64,000 nucleotides of DNA from Dipteris shenzhenensis (Eukaryota > Polypodiophyta > Polypodiopsida > Gleicheniales): the NCBI GenBank assembly GCA_047967505.1, contig CM106539.1; one strand, 5' to 3'. The position numbers and the translations under genes are program-made. This document shows, piece after piece, positions 13,255-23,599 of this stretch. The stretch's first letter is position 1. Each line of letters starts with the position of its first letter. The notes beneath the pieces were generated by a model. It made no database searches. It worked only from the letters and a program-made list of their open reading frames with translations, and was not told the origin of the DNA.

Positions 13255-13450
13255 CTAAAATTGAGTGGTCATTGAGAGGTTAATGTTGACTAATGATGAC
13301 GAGTTGAAATGATTATTGGGTATTGTGAGCTATTATAAGAAATTTCTGTGAGTTACTCTAGACAAGTTTAGCCTGGTGTTGTGTTTGAAGACCAGAGTGT
13401 GGAATGCAGATAATCGGCTACTTTCTGACTTAGCCTATTGGATGATAAGT
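13255..13450 (+). pseudogene. Possible Gypsy reverse transcriptase scrap
   Basis: One frame reads LLGIVSYYKKFL followed, after a stop, by VTLDKFSLVL. This resembles the FLGLVGYYRRFI...PL block of Gypsy-type reverse transcriptase/RNase H. It is short, has stops, and nothing clear surrounds it. The rest of 13450-14850 shows no gene; it is AT-rich with poly-A tracts and variants of TATATAATAT. Confidence 0.3.
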
Positions 13451-15049
13451 GATCGAAAATAAGATGAAGATATGTGTCCAGGCATGAAGAGTTTGTGAGC
13501 CAAATCAATTAATCAATCTAGCATACCATCACATTGTGAGCCTTTCTATCTATGTATCATTTTCACTTATAAGTGTAATGATTCCATTTGGAAAATTTGT
13601 GTTTGGTTTCTAAGAGCTCTTATTCATGGTAGATGTTTTCTCTTTGGACTTCGAGTAGGAACCAGTTGAGTCATTCATAGGTAAGTTCACTATGATTCAT
13701 GAGGATTTAGGTAAGCAAATGCATGTAGAGGAAAAGTTGGTCTCCTTGCACAAGAAGAATGTGTATTGGTAAAATGCAACATACATGGGGGTTTCCATTT
13801 TTTGAGCGAAAACCCTCGAGCGACGAGTGGACAAAAGGTGGGAGGGGTCAAAATATATAGGCCCAAGTCATTTTTGGGAAGCACAAAATTCCAAATTATT
13901 TCAAGGAATATGTACATAAATATGAAATATTAATGAGCAAAGATAGATATAAATATACCTTTATATAATATACATATATAATGTCCAAATGGTGACTTAT
14001 TTTATGACTTTCAAATATTCTTTCTTTTCCTTTCACCATTGGTTGGATCATGAAATTTTGAGCAAATATCCTCTTTACAGCTCCTCAGGATGAGCTAAGA
14101 AAAATATATAATGTCTTTTTAATAGACCCTCTAAGTATATTCTGCTAGAGGAATATGGTTTGATGAGCTTGCCCCAACACTATTCCGTCGGCAAAATACC
14201 CTTGGAGAGCCTACAAAGAATGGGTCATAACTTTTGCTCCTTAGCTCAGATTGAGGAGTTATAAAAAGGAAAAAAATTTAAAATTTCATGATATACGCAA
14301 TGGTAGGCTTAAAATTATAATTTTAATAGATATATAAGAGATAAATTGAAAATTTCAAGATGTATATGAGAGTTAAAACTTTTTCCTAATTCATATTATG
14401 GTAGGAAGGAGTTCAGTAGGGACCAAATTTCCTTAAAGGTACTTAGGTTTGGAGAATTGGGAATATTTTCAAAATACCTCCCTTGCCGTTCCATATTTGA
14501 TAATGCAGTAGAGATTAATTTATGATCGATAATAATGGCTTCAATTATGAGATTTTTGATATCCTTTTCCTACTCATCTAAGGAATATGGTATACATTGT
14601 TACATGAGAGCTTCTCAATACTTCAAATATGGGCTAAAGCTAAAAACCCTTTTAAATCAATTGAAATACCATAATCCTCAAAAGAGAGTATGGGAGGGAG
14701 GGATTTATAGGAGTTTTTAAAGTGTTAACTATTTGTTCATATATAGATGATGTTCTCTAAAATGAGGGTTATAATAATAAATAAGTAAGTATATGGTTCC
14801 ATAAATGAGAATTTAAGAAAGAATTATATATTCCTTTGAGAAATATACTAGCATGGTTGGTGTCAAACATTATCGCTCAGACTTTTCTGCTCGTAGGTTT
14901 TTGCTCGGAAAATGTGCACATCCCAACATACATCACTCCAATGACATTGGCATCTGCAAACCATTGCACCACCACAACTTTAAGACATGGATTGTAGCAT
15001 TGTGGACTCGAGGACATTTTAATCGTACAAGGACAAGATTGTAAAGGAT

Positions 15050-15651
15050 GTGGGCATGGCCATGTTCACATTTGGATCCAAATGGGTAAGGTTATATTGG
15101 TCTATGCCTCTGCACATTTTTGCTTCTTTGTTTCAAAATATACATATGCATAGAACAAAAACTATGTGGTCTTGCAAGCGTGTAGATGAAAATGCTCTTG
15201 AAGATTTACTTGGGATGAATTGGGGAGCCAGGTCAGGTGCACAAAAGGGTGATGTGTTTCAATTTCATGTATGTAAAGACAATGTGGTCATTAGATACCA
15301 TATATCACTCCAAATGATGTATTTAGGTTTTCAATATAGGCGGTGGACGAAAACAAATGGGTGGTGGCTTCCCCTAGACTCCAATGATGAAGACAATACG
15401 AGGGTAAGTTTGTCTATTGATGTTGATCAGTGGGATGTCAAGAATGTGAATTTCACATCACAATGGACTCTAAGGGATGTGCGAGAACACCTATTGGTCA
15501 TGGAGGATGGCATGTCAGAGTCCTTCAACTTTACCAAGTAAATGGTGGAAAGAATAGTCGACGTGTGGAGAATTGCATGCATAGTGCCAATTTCATTCAT
15601 CTTGCAACTTTGAAGATTGTTAAAAATGTGTTTGACCAGTGCATCATTTAA
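15050..15651 (+). pseudogene. Cassette copy 2: relative of gene C (C-terminal half)
   Basis: The 163-residue open frame and its continuation align by eye with the second half of gene C (52.0-53.5 kb, minus strand). Shared blocks in the same order: MPL-x-x-F...LF...KTM; a tryptophan-glycine/lysine step; F-x-Y(K/R)R followed by (V/L)P(M/L)D and an acidic run; SxxxLRxDI/VRE; then F-x-F and a basic RR stretch. The stop at 15539-15541 probably marks a splice donor (CAAGTAAAT) and coding resumes about 15555-15650, like the small last exon of gene C. The N-terminal part upstream is not recognised. Function unknown. Confidence 0.55.
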
Positions 15652-15783
15652 TTTTTTGCCAAATCCTAGTTCTTGTTTGAAAAGATGATGGACAATTAAA
15701 TTGACATGTTATTTCTTCTGATGTTTTTTTCCTTTGAGTTCATGGTAAATGTTTTTCAAAAAATTTGGGGATTTTATTTAATT

Positions 15784-15807
15784 TTTAGGGTTTTGATATA
15801 TATAAAG
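15784..15807 (+). promoter_or_regulatory. Probable core promoter of the copy 2 gene A relative
   Basis: A telobox-like TTTAGGGTTTT (15784-15794) is followed at once by a TATA box TATATATAAAG (15797-15807). The ATG at 15908 lies about 110 bases downstream after a pyrimidine-rich leader, with a good context (GCCATGG). Teloboxes near a TATA box are common in plant promoters. Confidence 0.6.
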
Positions 15808-15907
15808 GGGTAAGAGGAATTTTTACTTTACATTCTCAATTTCACTTTTAGAGAGCCATAGAAACTCCCACCCTCAAAAGTTACTCACTCATCAGTTGCT
15901 ATTTGCC

Positions 15908-16895
15908 ATGGATTCAGCTAGAGCTGCGTTCCATGATTTAATCTTGTGAACTACATTTGCAAGTCACAAGGAAGAGCTATTTTTTGTGTTTCATAGGACT
16001 TTAGATGTCCTAGGCACATATATGCAAGACAAGGATAACTTCACAAATCTCATCCACTGCATGCAAGAGAATTTCATTGATTTTGCATAAACACTTGACG
16101 ACTCTTCAAAGAGATGAGTTCTGTTATTGCATAACCATGCTGGTTAGTAGCAGTGACCAAGAGGGGTGTGTGAGGGTAGGTTAGCCGCCACAAGGGTTGG
16201 TGGTTCGAATCTCCAAACGGTTGGGTCTTCAATGGATGCTTCTCTAACCGTTAGACGATTCCGTGCGCATGCTATTACTAGCATTCCGATGTCATTATGT
16301 ACACAGTTGTGCAAAGCTATTACTCTAGAATACAGTGACCTTCGATGTTCTGTCATCTCTTGCATATCTGTATTCCGTTCTCATGGATATTAAGCGTATT
16401 TGTTGTCTTTTGTTTCCCATAGCATCTGAGCATATTATTAACTCTACATAGACAAAGGGTTTAAGACGGTAGAAGTGAAAGACATCCTAGAAGTAGGAAT
16501 CACGGGAAATACAAGCATGAAATTCCTTTCATGGGAGATGACATTCATGTTTATTCTCCAAGAAGGAAATTTAAAGAAGAAGCGTCATTGTCCAACAACC
16601 CCTCTAGTAGAACTGTTGATATCCTCATCCCTAGACTAGACTCTGACATGTACACAGAAGAGAGTCTTGACCATGCAAGAGAGGAGATTGAAGTAGCTCA
16701 AGCATTGAGCCTACTTCAAGATCCCCCAGCAAGAGTAGAGCAAGAATCTGCATTGGAGACCGCTGACCTAGAAATAAACTTTTGGTCCTTGTACATGCCT
16801 CATCATTGATGGAAAAGAGTACGTATTCCTCCATGACATAGAGGTTCTTTTTAGACTACGAGAGGACGAGGCACTCAGAGTCCTATAGGACTGAG
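15908..16895 (+). pseudogene. Cassette copy 2: decayed relative of acidic gene A
   Basis: From ATG 15908 the frame reads HDLIL, a stop (15947-15949), then FASHKEELFFVFHRTLDV, which aligns loosely with the start of gene A (DLLLFEFLHKC...FHIYHSIF). Further on, 16531-16800 is an acidic open frame (EEIEVAQALSLLQDPPARVEQ). After a frame change near 16800 comes IDGKEYVFLHDIEVLFRLRE (ending 16892), which clearly matches gene A's IGGKDYVFLHDIECMFDLRE. The copy is broken by stops, frame changes and, near 16170, a tRNA-like insertion. The match of this last block is strong; that of the N-terminus is weak. Confidence 0.6.
16165..16225 (+). repeat. tRNA-like (possible SINE) segment
   Basis: GGTTCGAATCT (near 16200-16210) matches a pol III B box, and TAGGTTAGCCGCC about 20 bases upstream could be a weak A box. 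A tail or target duplication was not identified, so this is tentative. It sits inside the decayed gene A relative. Confidence 0.3.
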
Positions 16896-17088
16896 AGGAC
16901 CCCTGATCATGCTTGGATCCTTCCTCATGGTGGGATTCCTCATGGTGCTGAGATCCCTGGGATCCCCCATGAGAGTCGAATGGTGGGGACTTGCGTTGCT
17001 TGGACTCTCGATGATGAAAACTATCTTCAGATCCCTCTTGATCATTGCCCTCTTGGCCACTGGGGCTTGCAGTGTGTTCGGAGGCCAT
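16768..17088 (-). CDS. His/Ser/Glu-rich small protein of unknown function (106 aa)
   Basis: The frame starts MASEHTASPSGQEGND and continues with a low-complexity run rich in Ser, His, Glu and Gly (HHEESHHEEGSKHDQGSSQS). I do not recognise it. Its ATG (17086-17088) has a good context and lies about 105-115 bases downstream of a TATA box and teloboxes on the same strand, which supports real transcription. Its 3' part overlaps, in antisense, the end of the gene A relative, so the last 30-40 residues may be read-through of unrelated DNA. No counterpart was found in copy 1. Confidence 0.4.
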   Translation of the reverse strand: MASEHTASPSGQEGNDQEGSEDSFHHRESKQRKSPPFDSHGGSQGSQHHEESHHEEGSKHDQGSSQSYRTLSASSSRSLKRTSMSWRNTYSFPSMMRHVQGPKVYF

Positions 17089-17176
17089 GGAGTTGTGAGG
17101 AGGACAATGGGTAGCGTCTAAACGGCGTCCAGTGGGTCTAGCAGTTTGTTTACTAGTGCCATAGAAATGAGGGATT

Positions 17177-17248
17177 TTAGGGTTTTGAATTGCTTTATAT
17201 AGTCTTTTTTAAAGCACTTTAGGGTTTTTCTTTTAAATTAGGGTTTTT
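17177..17248 (-). promoter_or_regulatory. Probable promoter of the 17088 minus-strand gene: TATA box with three teloboxes
   Basis: On the minus strand ACTATATAAAGC (17192-17203) is a good TATA box. AAAACCCTAA-type teloboxes lie at about 17177-17186, 17218-17228 and 17239-17248. The first lies between the TATA box and the ATG, the others upstream. The arrangement resembles the promoter at 15784-15807 on the opposite strand. Confidence 0.55.
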
Positions 17249-17460
17249 TGAGTGCACCCCTCCCCCCCAGTCTTTTGTAGTCACCAGTTCGGTAATACTT
17301 AATCTTCACCACCCTCCCTCCCAACCCACTCACCCCTCCGCCCTGCCATGTTGCACATGCAATTCTGCAATTTCCAAACAAATTTGTGAATTTTGGAATC
17401 TATAATTGACTCAAAATAGTGTTAACTTTATTCATCAAACATTTTACGTTTGGGGCTCTC

Positions 17461-20346
17461 TTAGGAACCAATGCCTCTCCTGTCTGACTCTACATGTCTG
17501 ACTCTACATTGCAACCAAAGCGCAACCCCTTGGCTCCCTGTTGAGGACTTCCAAGCAACACATCTCCTTGTCTTCTTGACATGTTGAACCGCTTTTGTGA
17601 GACTTGAGATCTCTACCTTATCGCGCTTCAGAGTCCTGGCCTCGAGACATCTGTAAAACCAATCGAACATTTAGTGTAGTGCATTGCTTCACGCGATACT
17701 ACCCCCATGCCTTGTATTCTTCAAGTATGCTGCCTTTGCTCTGTAGTGTGATTTCTCCATTCCTTGAGTATTCCAAATGGACAGAGGGCCCCATTGCTCC
17801 ACAAACCATGGTGCATGTGCGTAAAGAATATGCTGTAAACAAAAACATTGTATTAGAAGCATAAACTGACTCAAGTTTAAAGCACAAAATTTCAACCTAA
17901 GGAGGATTACCATGTAATGTGTAATATGTGACTCCCCCCATGCTTCTACCATCAATGATATGAATTCTCCCAATGCTATCCTGAATCTCTCATAATAAAG
18001 CTCATCTGTTTGACCTTGTCTAAGCAACTTTATAAATGCATCAAGCTTTCTCCATGTAGCATTACAAGAAGCCCATAAGAGGGCGGTGGGTGGACATTTT
18101 GCTAGCAGCAAGATCACAAGAAAGAAAATTTTCCAAGGCCATACTTTGATGGCCGATGGTGCTAAAGGATTCTCATGAGTTCACAGCCAAGTGTTGGTAT
18201 TGCCAAAGAGATGGACAACCTACTGATGTGGACCAGTTACCTCTGAATCCCATCCTTCCACCAGATCCATTTCAAAAATGGGGATTAGATTTCATAGGTT
18301 TGATAAAGCCTGTGGCACATATCGTAAGGAATCAGTACGTTTTGGTAGCAATAGCAACCACCTGAAAAATCAGGACTGCAAGTCAGAAAGGCATACTCTT
18401 CTTCCACTAAATTGGCTGAGTATCACCACCATCATGTGCATGAGGAGCTGAATTTTGGGTTTATTTGGCACAAACTGGCATGTGTTTGTTGTCCTACCCA
18501 TAGCTACCATATTGATGCTATTACATGCCTTTGTATAATGGGTAGACCAATAAAAAGTTCATACATGATACCTATATAGGTCCACCTTCCCTCTAAAATG
18601 GCTAAATGATGCAATTTATCTAATGGGAGGACATAATTAAGGTGCAATACAAGCATGTCCATTTTGCATCTGCACCTATATCATAACCATATAAGCACTT
18701 GAGGGTCTTCAAATCACTAGCTAGATGCCATTCAACTTGAAACATTCCATGCCCATCCACTATTAATGTTTGCCCTGCCTCTTGTCTTCAAATAATCGAT
18801 GGGATGCCGGTTCTCTCCAGAACCCACTTCAATGTCTCGTGGCACTCCTTTGGGGTCTCAAAGGCTGCAAGAAAACATATGTCCCTCTCAGATTGGACTG
18901 AGAAACCCTGATCAACTTCCTCAGCCCCTTGAGCAAAATGTAAGGCGTCGTTCATAATACAAATGCTCACCCTCTCTAGCTTGTGCTCTTTTACCAACTA
19001 AGCTTCATCCATTTTTATAATAAATACTAGCTTGTGATCTGTACAATGAAAAAGAGTACAGTAAGGATATAGAAATGAGAAGAAATAAAGTTGAATATGA
19101 AGACAGAATTTCTTTACCTTCTTCTCTCATCCCATAGAATTTGACCATGGCTCTCTGCAAATTCTCTACATCCACGTAAACATTATTGAAAGCATCTCAA
19201 ACGTTTGGATGCCAGATTTCTTTTTACTCTTCCAAGTCATTGTGCCACTTACACAATGGTATCCTCCAAGCTTTTCTCTAGCACATTGTTTTGTTTCTTG
19301 ATGTGCAAGCCTTACAGCCCTCGGTGTTGGAAATGGCATTGTAGATATCTTATACTTTTCCTTCATAGCAGACTTGAAAATTTTAAAAATAGAGTTGTAA
19401 GCGTCACGAAATACACCAGCAGTATCACATCCAAGCACCTCCTTTGCTTACACGAGGCCCTTGAAATCCTTCATTACCTCTCTAGCAACTTGTTTACGTA
19501 GCCCTTTTTGTCTAGGGTCCTTCAACACTTCCATGACATCACTTGGCTTTATTAAACTTCTTAGAACATATGAAGGATCACTATCATCCATTTCCATTGT
19601 TCCCATCACATCCTCCATGAAATTCCTAAAGTAGAGTACAAATGAGTCTTAGTGGAAAGAATGCAACACCACAAATATTTTGGAGTAAGAAATTTCATTG
19701 AAAATTTGGGGAACTAACCTTGCAGATCGTATTCTCCTCTTTTGAGCACCACTATTGGTTGACAATGCATCCATAGATTGCAATTGTCTTTTCCTCTCCT
19801 TTAGTCTCAAAGGTGTTCCCTTTAACTTTTATACTCATTCTATCGACTTCTCTTGTTCCTTCTCCACAGCACATTGAACTTGGCCATAGATAGACCTTTC
19901 CAAATCTTGTTTGCTTTTAGTGAGCTTTTGGATTGATTCTTCCAATTCATGTCGCTCCTGCATACTATTATGCATTGCCACAATAGTAATATTTCCCAAA
20001 TGTGCAAGTTCTTCTACTTGGGCTCTCTGCACCTCGCTTGCTTGCATAGCCAATGTCTGAGAATGGTTCAATCGATTGCAATAATCGAGCAATCCAGCAT
20101 GTCCCTTGCCAAACAACATCATGCACTGTATGAAAAGGAGGACTCTTTTGGGTGCTAGGGTCTAAAGTCTAAAGGATACAAGTTTCCATCCACCCAAAGG
20201 TCAAGATGCTTCTTCCCTTGTAATCGAAGAATGTGGAGCACACTTTGAGGAGTTCCACTATATCCCAAAGAGTGTGTGCTTACATATTCTACCTCCAGTT
20301 GTAGGTTCACATGGTACTTGTTGGATATGTCCTCGAATGGTGCCAT
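17461..20346 (-). pseudogene. Cassette copy 2: putative transposase (KSHY family), broken
   Basis: Minus-strand pieces, 5' to 3': MAPFEDISNKYHVNLQLEVE (20346-20155); a coiled-coil stretch (19835-20122); MEDVMGTMEMDDSDPSYVL and GVFRDAYNSIFKIF (19610-19166); LERVSICIMNDALHF and HETLKWVLERTGIPSI (18997-18788), then FQVEWHLASDLKTLKC (about 18740-18690); and, after a foreign insert, a 142-codon frame with HITHYM, HILYAHAPWFVEQWG and NTQGMEKSHYRAKAAY (18117-17689), ending about 17461. The last blocks match copy 1 (43.8-45.4 kb), including an intron between THYM and HI(I/L)Y. Copy 2 shows the N-terminal part that copy 1 lacks. Stops and a Gypsy fragment make it inactive. I infer a transposase from conservation and context; no catalytic triad was assigned. 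Confidence 0.65.
18130..18420 (+). mobile_element. Gypsy integrase fragment inserted in the copy 2 transposase
   Basis: A 69-residue plus-strand frame holds CWYCQRDGQPT and PDPFQKWGLDFIGLIKP followed by YVLVAIA. This is the end of the HHCC zinc-binding domain and the start of the catalytic core (first catalytic Asp in GLDFIG) of a Metaviridae (Gypsy) integrase. It ends in a stop at 18364 and lies opposite in direction to, and between two blocks of, the transposase-like gene. Confidence 0.8.
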
Positions 20347-20382
20347 GAGTACTCAAAGAGAGGTATCAGTGATGCAAGCTAA

Positions 20383-20999
20383 AATGTAGGGGAGAGCTGG
20401 CAAAGATGGAGTAGTGAGAGGGAGAGAGTAGCAAGGAAGAGGGAGGAGGAGAAGTAGATGAGGGAAAGAGGAAGAGGAGGAGGAGAGTAGAGCGACAAGT
20501 GTAGAAGGGAGGGAAGGAGTTGTTGCAGAAGGGAGGAGGAGGGGAGAGATGCTATAAGAGGGAGGAGGAGAGGAGAGATTCTGCAGGAGGGAGGAGCAAA
20601 GGAGAGGGAGCCTGGGCGGCTGGAGAAAGAGGGAAGAGGAAGGAGGGAGGAGGAACCAGAAGGAGGAGGAGGAGGGGAGAGGGAGGAGGGAGGAGGAGGA
20701 GCAAGACAGAGGAGGGGAGAGATGCTACAGGAGGGAGGAGGAGGGGAGAGATTTTGCAGGAGGGAGGAGCAAAGGAGAGGGAGCCTAGGCGCCTGGAGAA
20801 GGAGGGGAGAGGAAGGAGGGAGGAGGAGCAAGAAGGAGGAGGAGGGGAGAGGGAGGAGGGAGGAGGAGGAGCAAGACGGAGGAGGGGAGAGGAGGAGGGA
20901 GGGGGAGGGAGGGAGAGGGAGAGGGAGGAGGAGGGAGGGAGGGAGGGAGGAGGGAGGGAGAGAGAGGGAGGGAGGGAGGGAGAGAGAGAGAGGGAGATT
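20383..20999. repeat. GGA/GA-rich low-complexity tract with an internal duplication
   Basis: About 600 bases of nearly pure purine on the plus strand, built from GGAGGA, GGGAGG and GAGAGA. A unit containing GGAGAGATTCTGCAGGAGGG (about 20570-20700) recurs near 20745-20880, so the tract arose partly by duplication of about 175 bp. Long open frames exist on both strands but are pure low complexity, not genes. Confidence 0.85.
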
Positions 21000-21489
21000 C
21001 AAAATTTGAAATTCAAATTTCAAAAAGTGCCCCCCTCCTCTCATTGATGGGGGGAGAGGTGGACTCAAATGTGGGCTTAACCCACCTAGGTTGGGCTGGT
21101 TAGGCCTCTTTGGGACCCTCCAAGCCCCTTACATTAGCCCACTAAGCATTCCCTAATCCATTCCTTATGAGGCCCTTTTGAGAACCCAATTCTCCCCTAA
21201 TGATAGTGGTCATTCTGGCAATCAGAGCGAAAGATTCCTGAAAATAAAACCCTTCAACTTGCGAAAATCCTTGTGCAACCAATCTGGCTTTGTACTTTTC
21301 CAAAGTCTAATTGGCCTTGTACTTTACCTTCCAAACCCACTTGGTGCCAATAACCTTTCTGTTAGGTGGTCAATCTACCAGCTCCCAAGTTTCATTCTTT
21401 AAACTCGCAGGCTCCTTTACTTCTATAATAATCTTAGCCATCAAGGCCATATTAACTATGTGAGCAAAAGCCCTCCTTTGCTCCTTGAT

Positions 21490-23354
21490 TCTCTGAGACC
21501 ACCTTGGTCCATCTGCATGCTACTCAATAGACATAGGCATTTGGTTATCATGGTCATAGAGCTGCCTTACGCATCACGGAAATGGCTTTTTTGGTGGTGT
21601 AACAGTAGGTTGGTGACTTATACCTTCATCATCTGATATTTCCTTCTCCGTTATAGCTCCTGAGACAGGTCCATAGTGAATTACCTCTTCACTTGATGAT
21701 AAAGTGGAAGAGCTCTTCTCTACCTCCATTGCATGTGGTTACTCCCTGAACACCACATCGCGGCTCACTATGATCTTCTTTGCCTCGCGGTTATACAACT
21801 TATAGGCTTTCTTCTCATCATAATAGCCTAAGAAGATACATTTGATACTTTTTGGTTGTAGCTTGTTTCTCTCTTTGTCTGGTACATGTGCATAGCATTC
21901 AAACCTAAACATTTTGAAATGGGAGACAGATGGCTTCTTACACCGCTGTAAGCCTCATGTGGTGTTTTAGCTTTGAGTCTCTTTGTATAGTTGCAATTAA
22001 GGATGTAAACCGTAGTATTGACAGCCTTAGTCCAAAAGTGGTTTAGCAGTCCAGCACCTTTCAACATACACCTCCCCATCTCCACAGTGGTTCACATTTG
22101 GCATTCAACAATCGAATTTTGATGAGGCATATGTGGTGTCATCATTTATCGCTTGATCCCTTTGCTCTTGCAAAAATCTCCAAACTCTATAGAAGTAAAC
22201 TCACCACCACCATCTGATCTGATTTTCTTCACTTTTCTCCTGTTTCATTTTCAACAAGCTGTAGCCATTCTTTCAATTTACCAAAAGCTTGAGTCTTTTT
22301 GCAAAGAAAGTACACCCACATCTTCCTACTATAGTCGTCGACAATCAATAAAAAATAGGAAGATCCCCCCAAGGCCTATGTAGGCATCTTATCCCTAGAG
22401 GAGCGTTTGCTCTATTCTTGCTTTCTTGTGGGAATGCCTTTCTCTGTTGCTTGCCCATCATGTAAGCTTCATATAGTTCTTTGATTTTTGTTATTGTAGG
22501 TAAGTGAGCAACCATATCTTGCTTCTACTTCTCCTTCAGCACTGTAAATCTGATGTGGCCAAATCTTTCGTGCCAAAGTTTTCTTGTGCCCACTCTAGCG
22601 GTGGCTATAAGAGCACTTAGCTTATACAAGTTGTTCCTCCTTACTCCTATGCCAACAAGATTGCCAGCACTATCCAGAATTTTTGCTCCTATCTTATTGA
22701 ACCTCACCTCATAGTCAAGGTCAGTTATGGAAGGAACTGATAGCAAATTTCTCTTGATTTTGGAACATACAGCACATTAGATAGTATCTTAACATCTCCA
22801 TTTACAGAAACAAATGAAATCGTACTTGTACCCTCAACAGGGCATTTTGCGTTATTTCCAACCGTCATAGTGATGGGTTCCTATAGAGGCTGCATGGAAC
22901 AATATAGACCCTTCTTGCAGGTCATGTGATGGGAGGCACCGCTGTGCAACACCCATGAATCAGTGGTTGACACTTCTTGAACTGAGGAACACTCTTCCTC
23001 AATGGCCAGAAATAGATCCAACTTTGCTTTCACTGTGTTAGCTATCTCTTTTCCCTTATCTGTCTTCTTCAGGGTACCATTCTTTTCATCTGCTTTCTTG
23101 ACCTGACAATCTGCAATCACATGGCCCTTCTTCTTGCCATAGAAGCATTCCCCCTCAAACTTCTTCTTGCCATCCTTCTTCTTTTTGTCACCATTAGTAG
23201 AGGACTCACCTTTGGTGGAGGAACCACCTTTGCCTTTTGCAGTGGCAGAGAATGCATCATCCCCATTGCCGCCTCCATCTCGAACTTTAAGCCTCAATTC
23301 CTCCTCCATAAGTAAAGCACGGAACTCCTCAAATGGCAATGGTTGGGGTCTCAC
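21490..23354 (-). pseudogene. Copia retrotransposon gag-protease-integrase remnant (element 1)
   Basis: Minus-strand pieces in order: end of gag (FEEFRALLMEEELRLK, 23330-23260), a lysine-rich linker and a damaged zinc knuckle (CFYGKKKGHVIADC, second Cys lost), protease with the active-site Asp lost (DSWVLHSGASHHMT, 22970-22920), GAG-pre-integrase (KLWHERFGHIRF, 22595-22555), integrase scraps, and the integrase tail (KSIKCIFLGYYDEKKAYKLY, about 21850-21790). Many stops. Reverse transcriptase is missing. Its partial LTR lies just upstream. Confidence 0.85.
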
Positions 23355-23384
23355 CTGAGTGTTAAGTGCTGTTACCAGTCCATC

Positions 23385-23594
23385 AAACCTTGGTGGACAT
23401 TAAGGGGTTCCCACACAATCACCTTTGTACCATCAATGGTCTCATTGATAGACCTCATCTGACATGCAAGTCAAGATCCATCCAGTGTCCCGAGCTCACA
23501 CATGGCTTCTCCTCATATGGGGCCTTACAACTTGAGCACCTTGGACCACTGGTGGTTACCAAGAGGGTGGGGCATTGGGCATATCTAATAAAAT
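23385..23594 (-). repeat. Partial 5' LTR of Copia element 1
   Basis: Read on the minus strand from about 23594, TTAGATATGCCCAATGCCCC and about 200 further bases match almost base for base the LTR that starts at 58774 on the plus strand. The LTR is cut off at about 23385 and runs into gag after some 30 bases, so its 3' half, the primer site and the gag start are deleted. Confidence 0.85.
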
Positions 23595-23599
23595 ATGCT

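Noticed and set aside
20379-21068. Long open frames on both strands (up to 229 aa) in the GGA tract
   Set aside because: Pure low-complexity Pro/Ser/Leu or Gly/Glu/Arg repeats produced by the purine tract; no start context, no domain.
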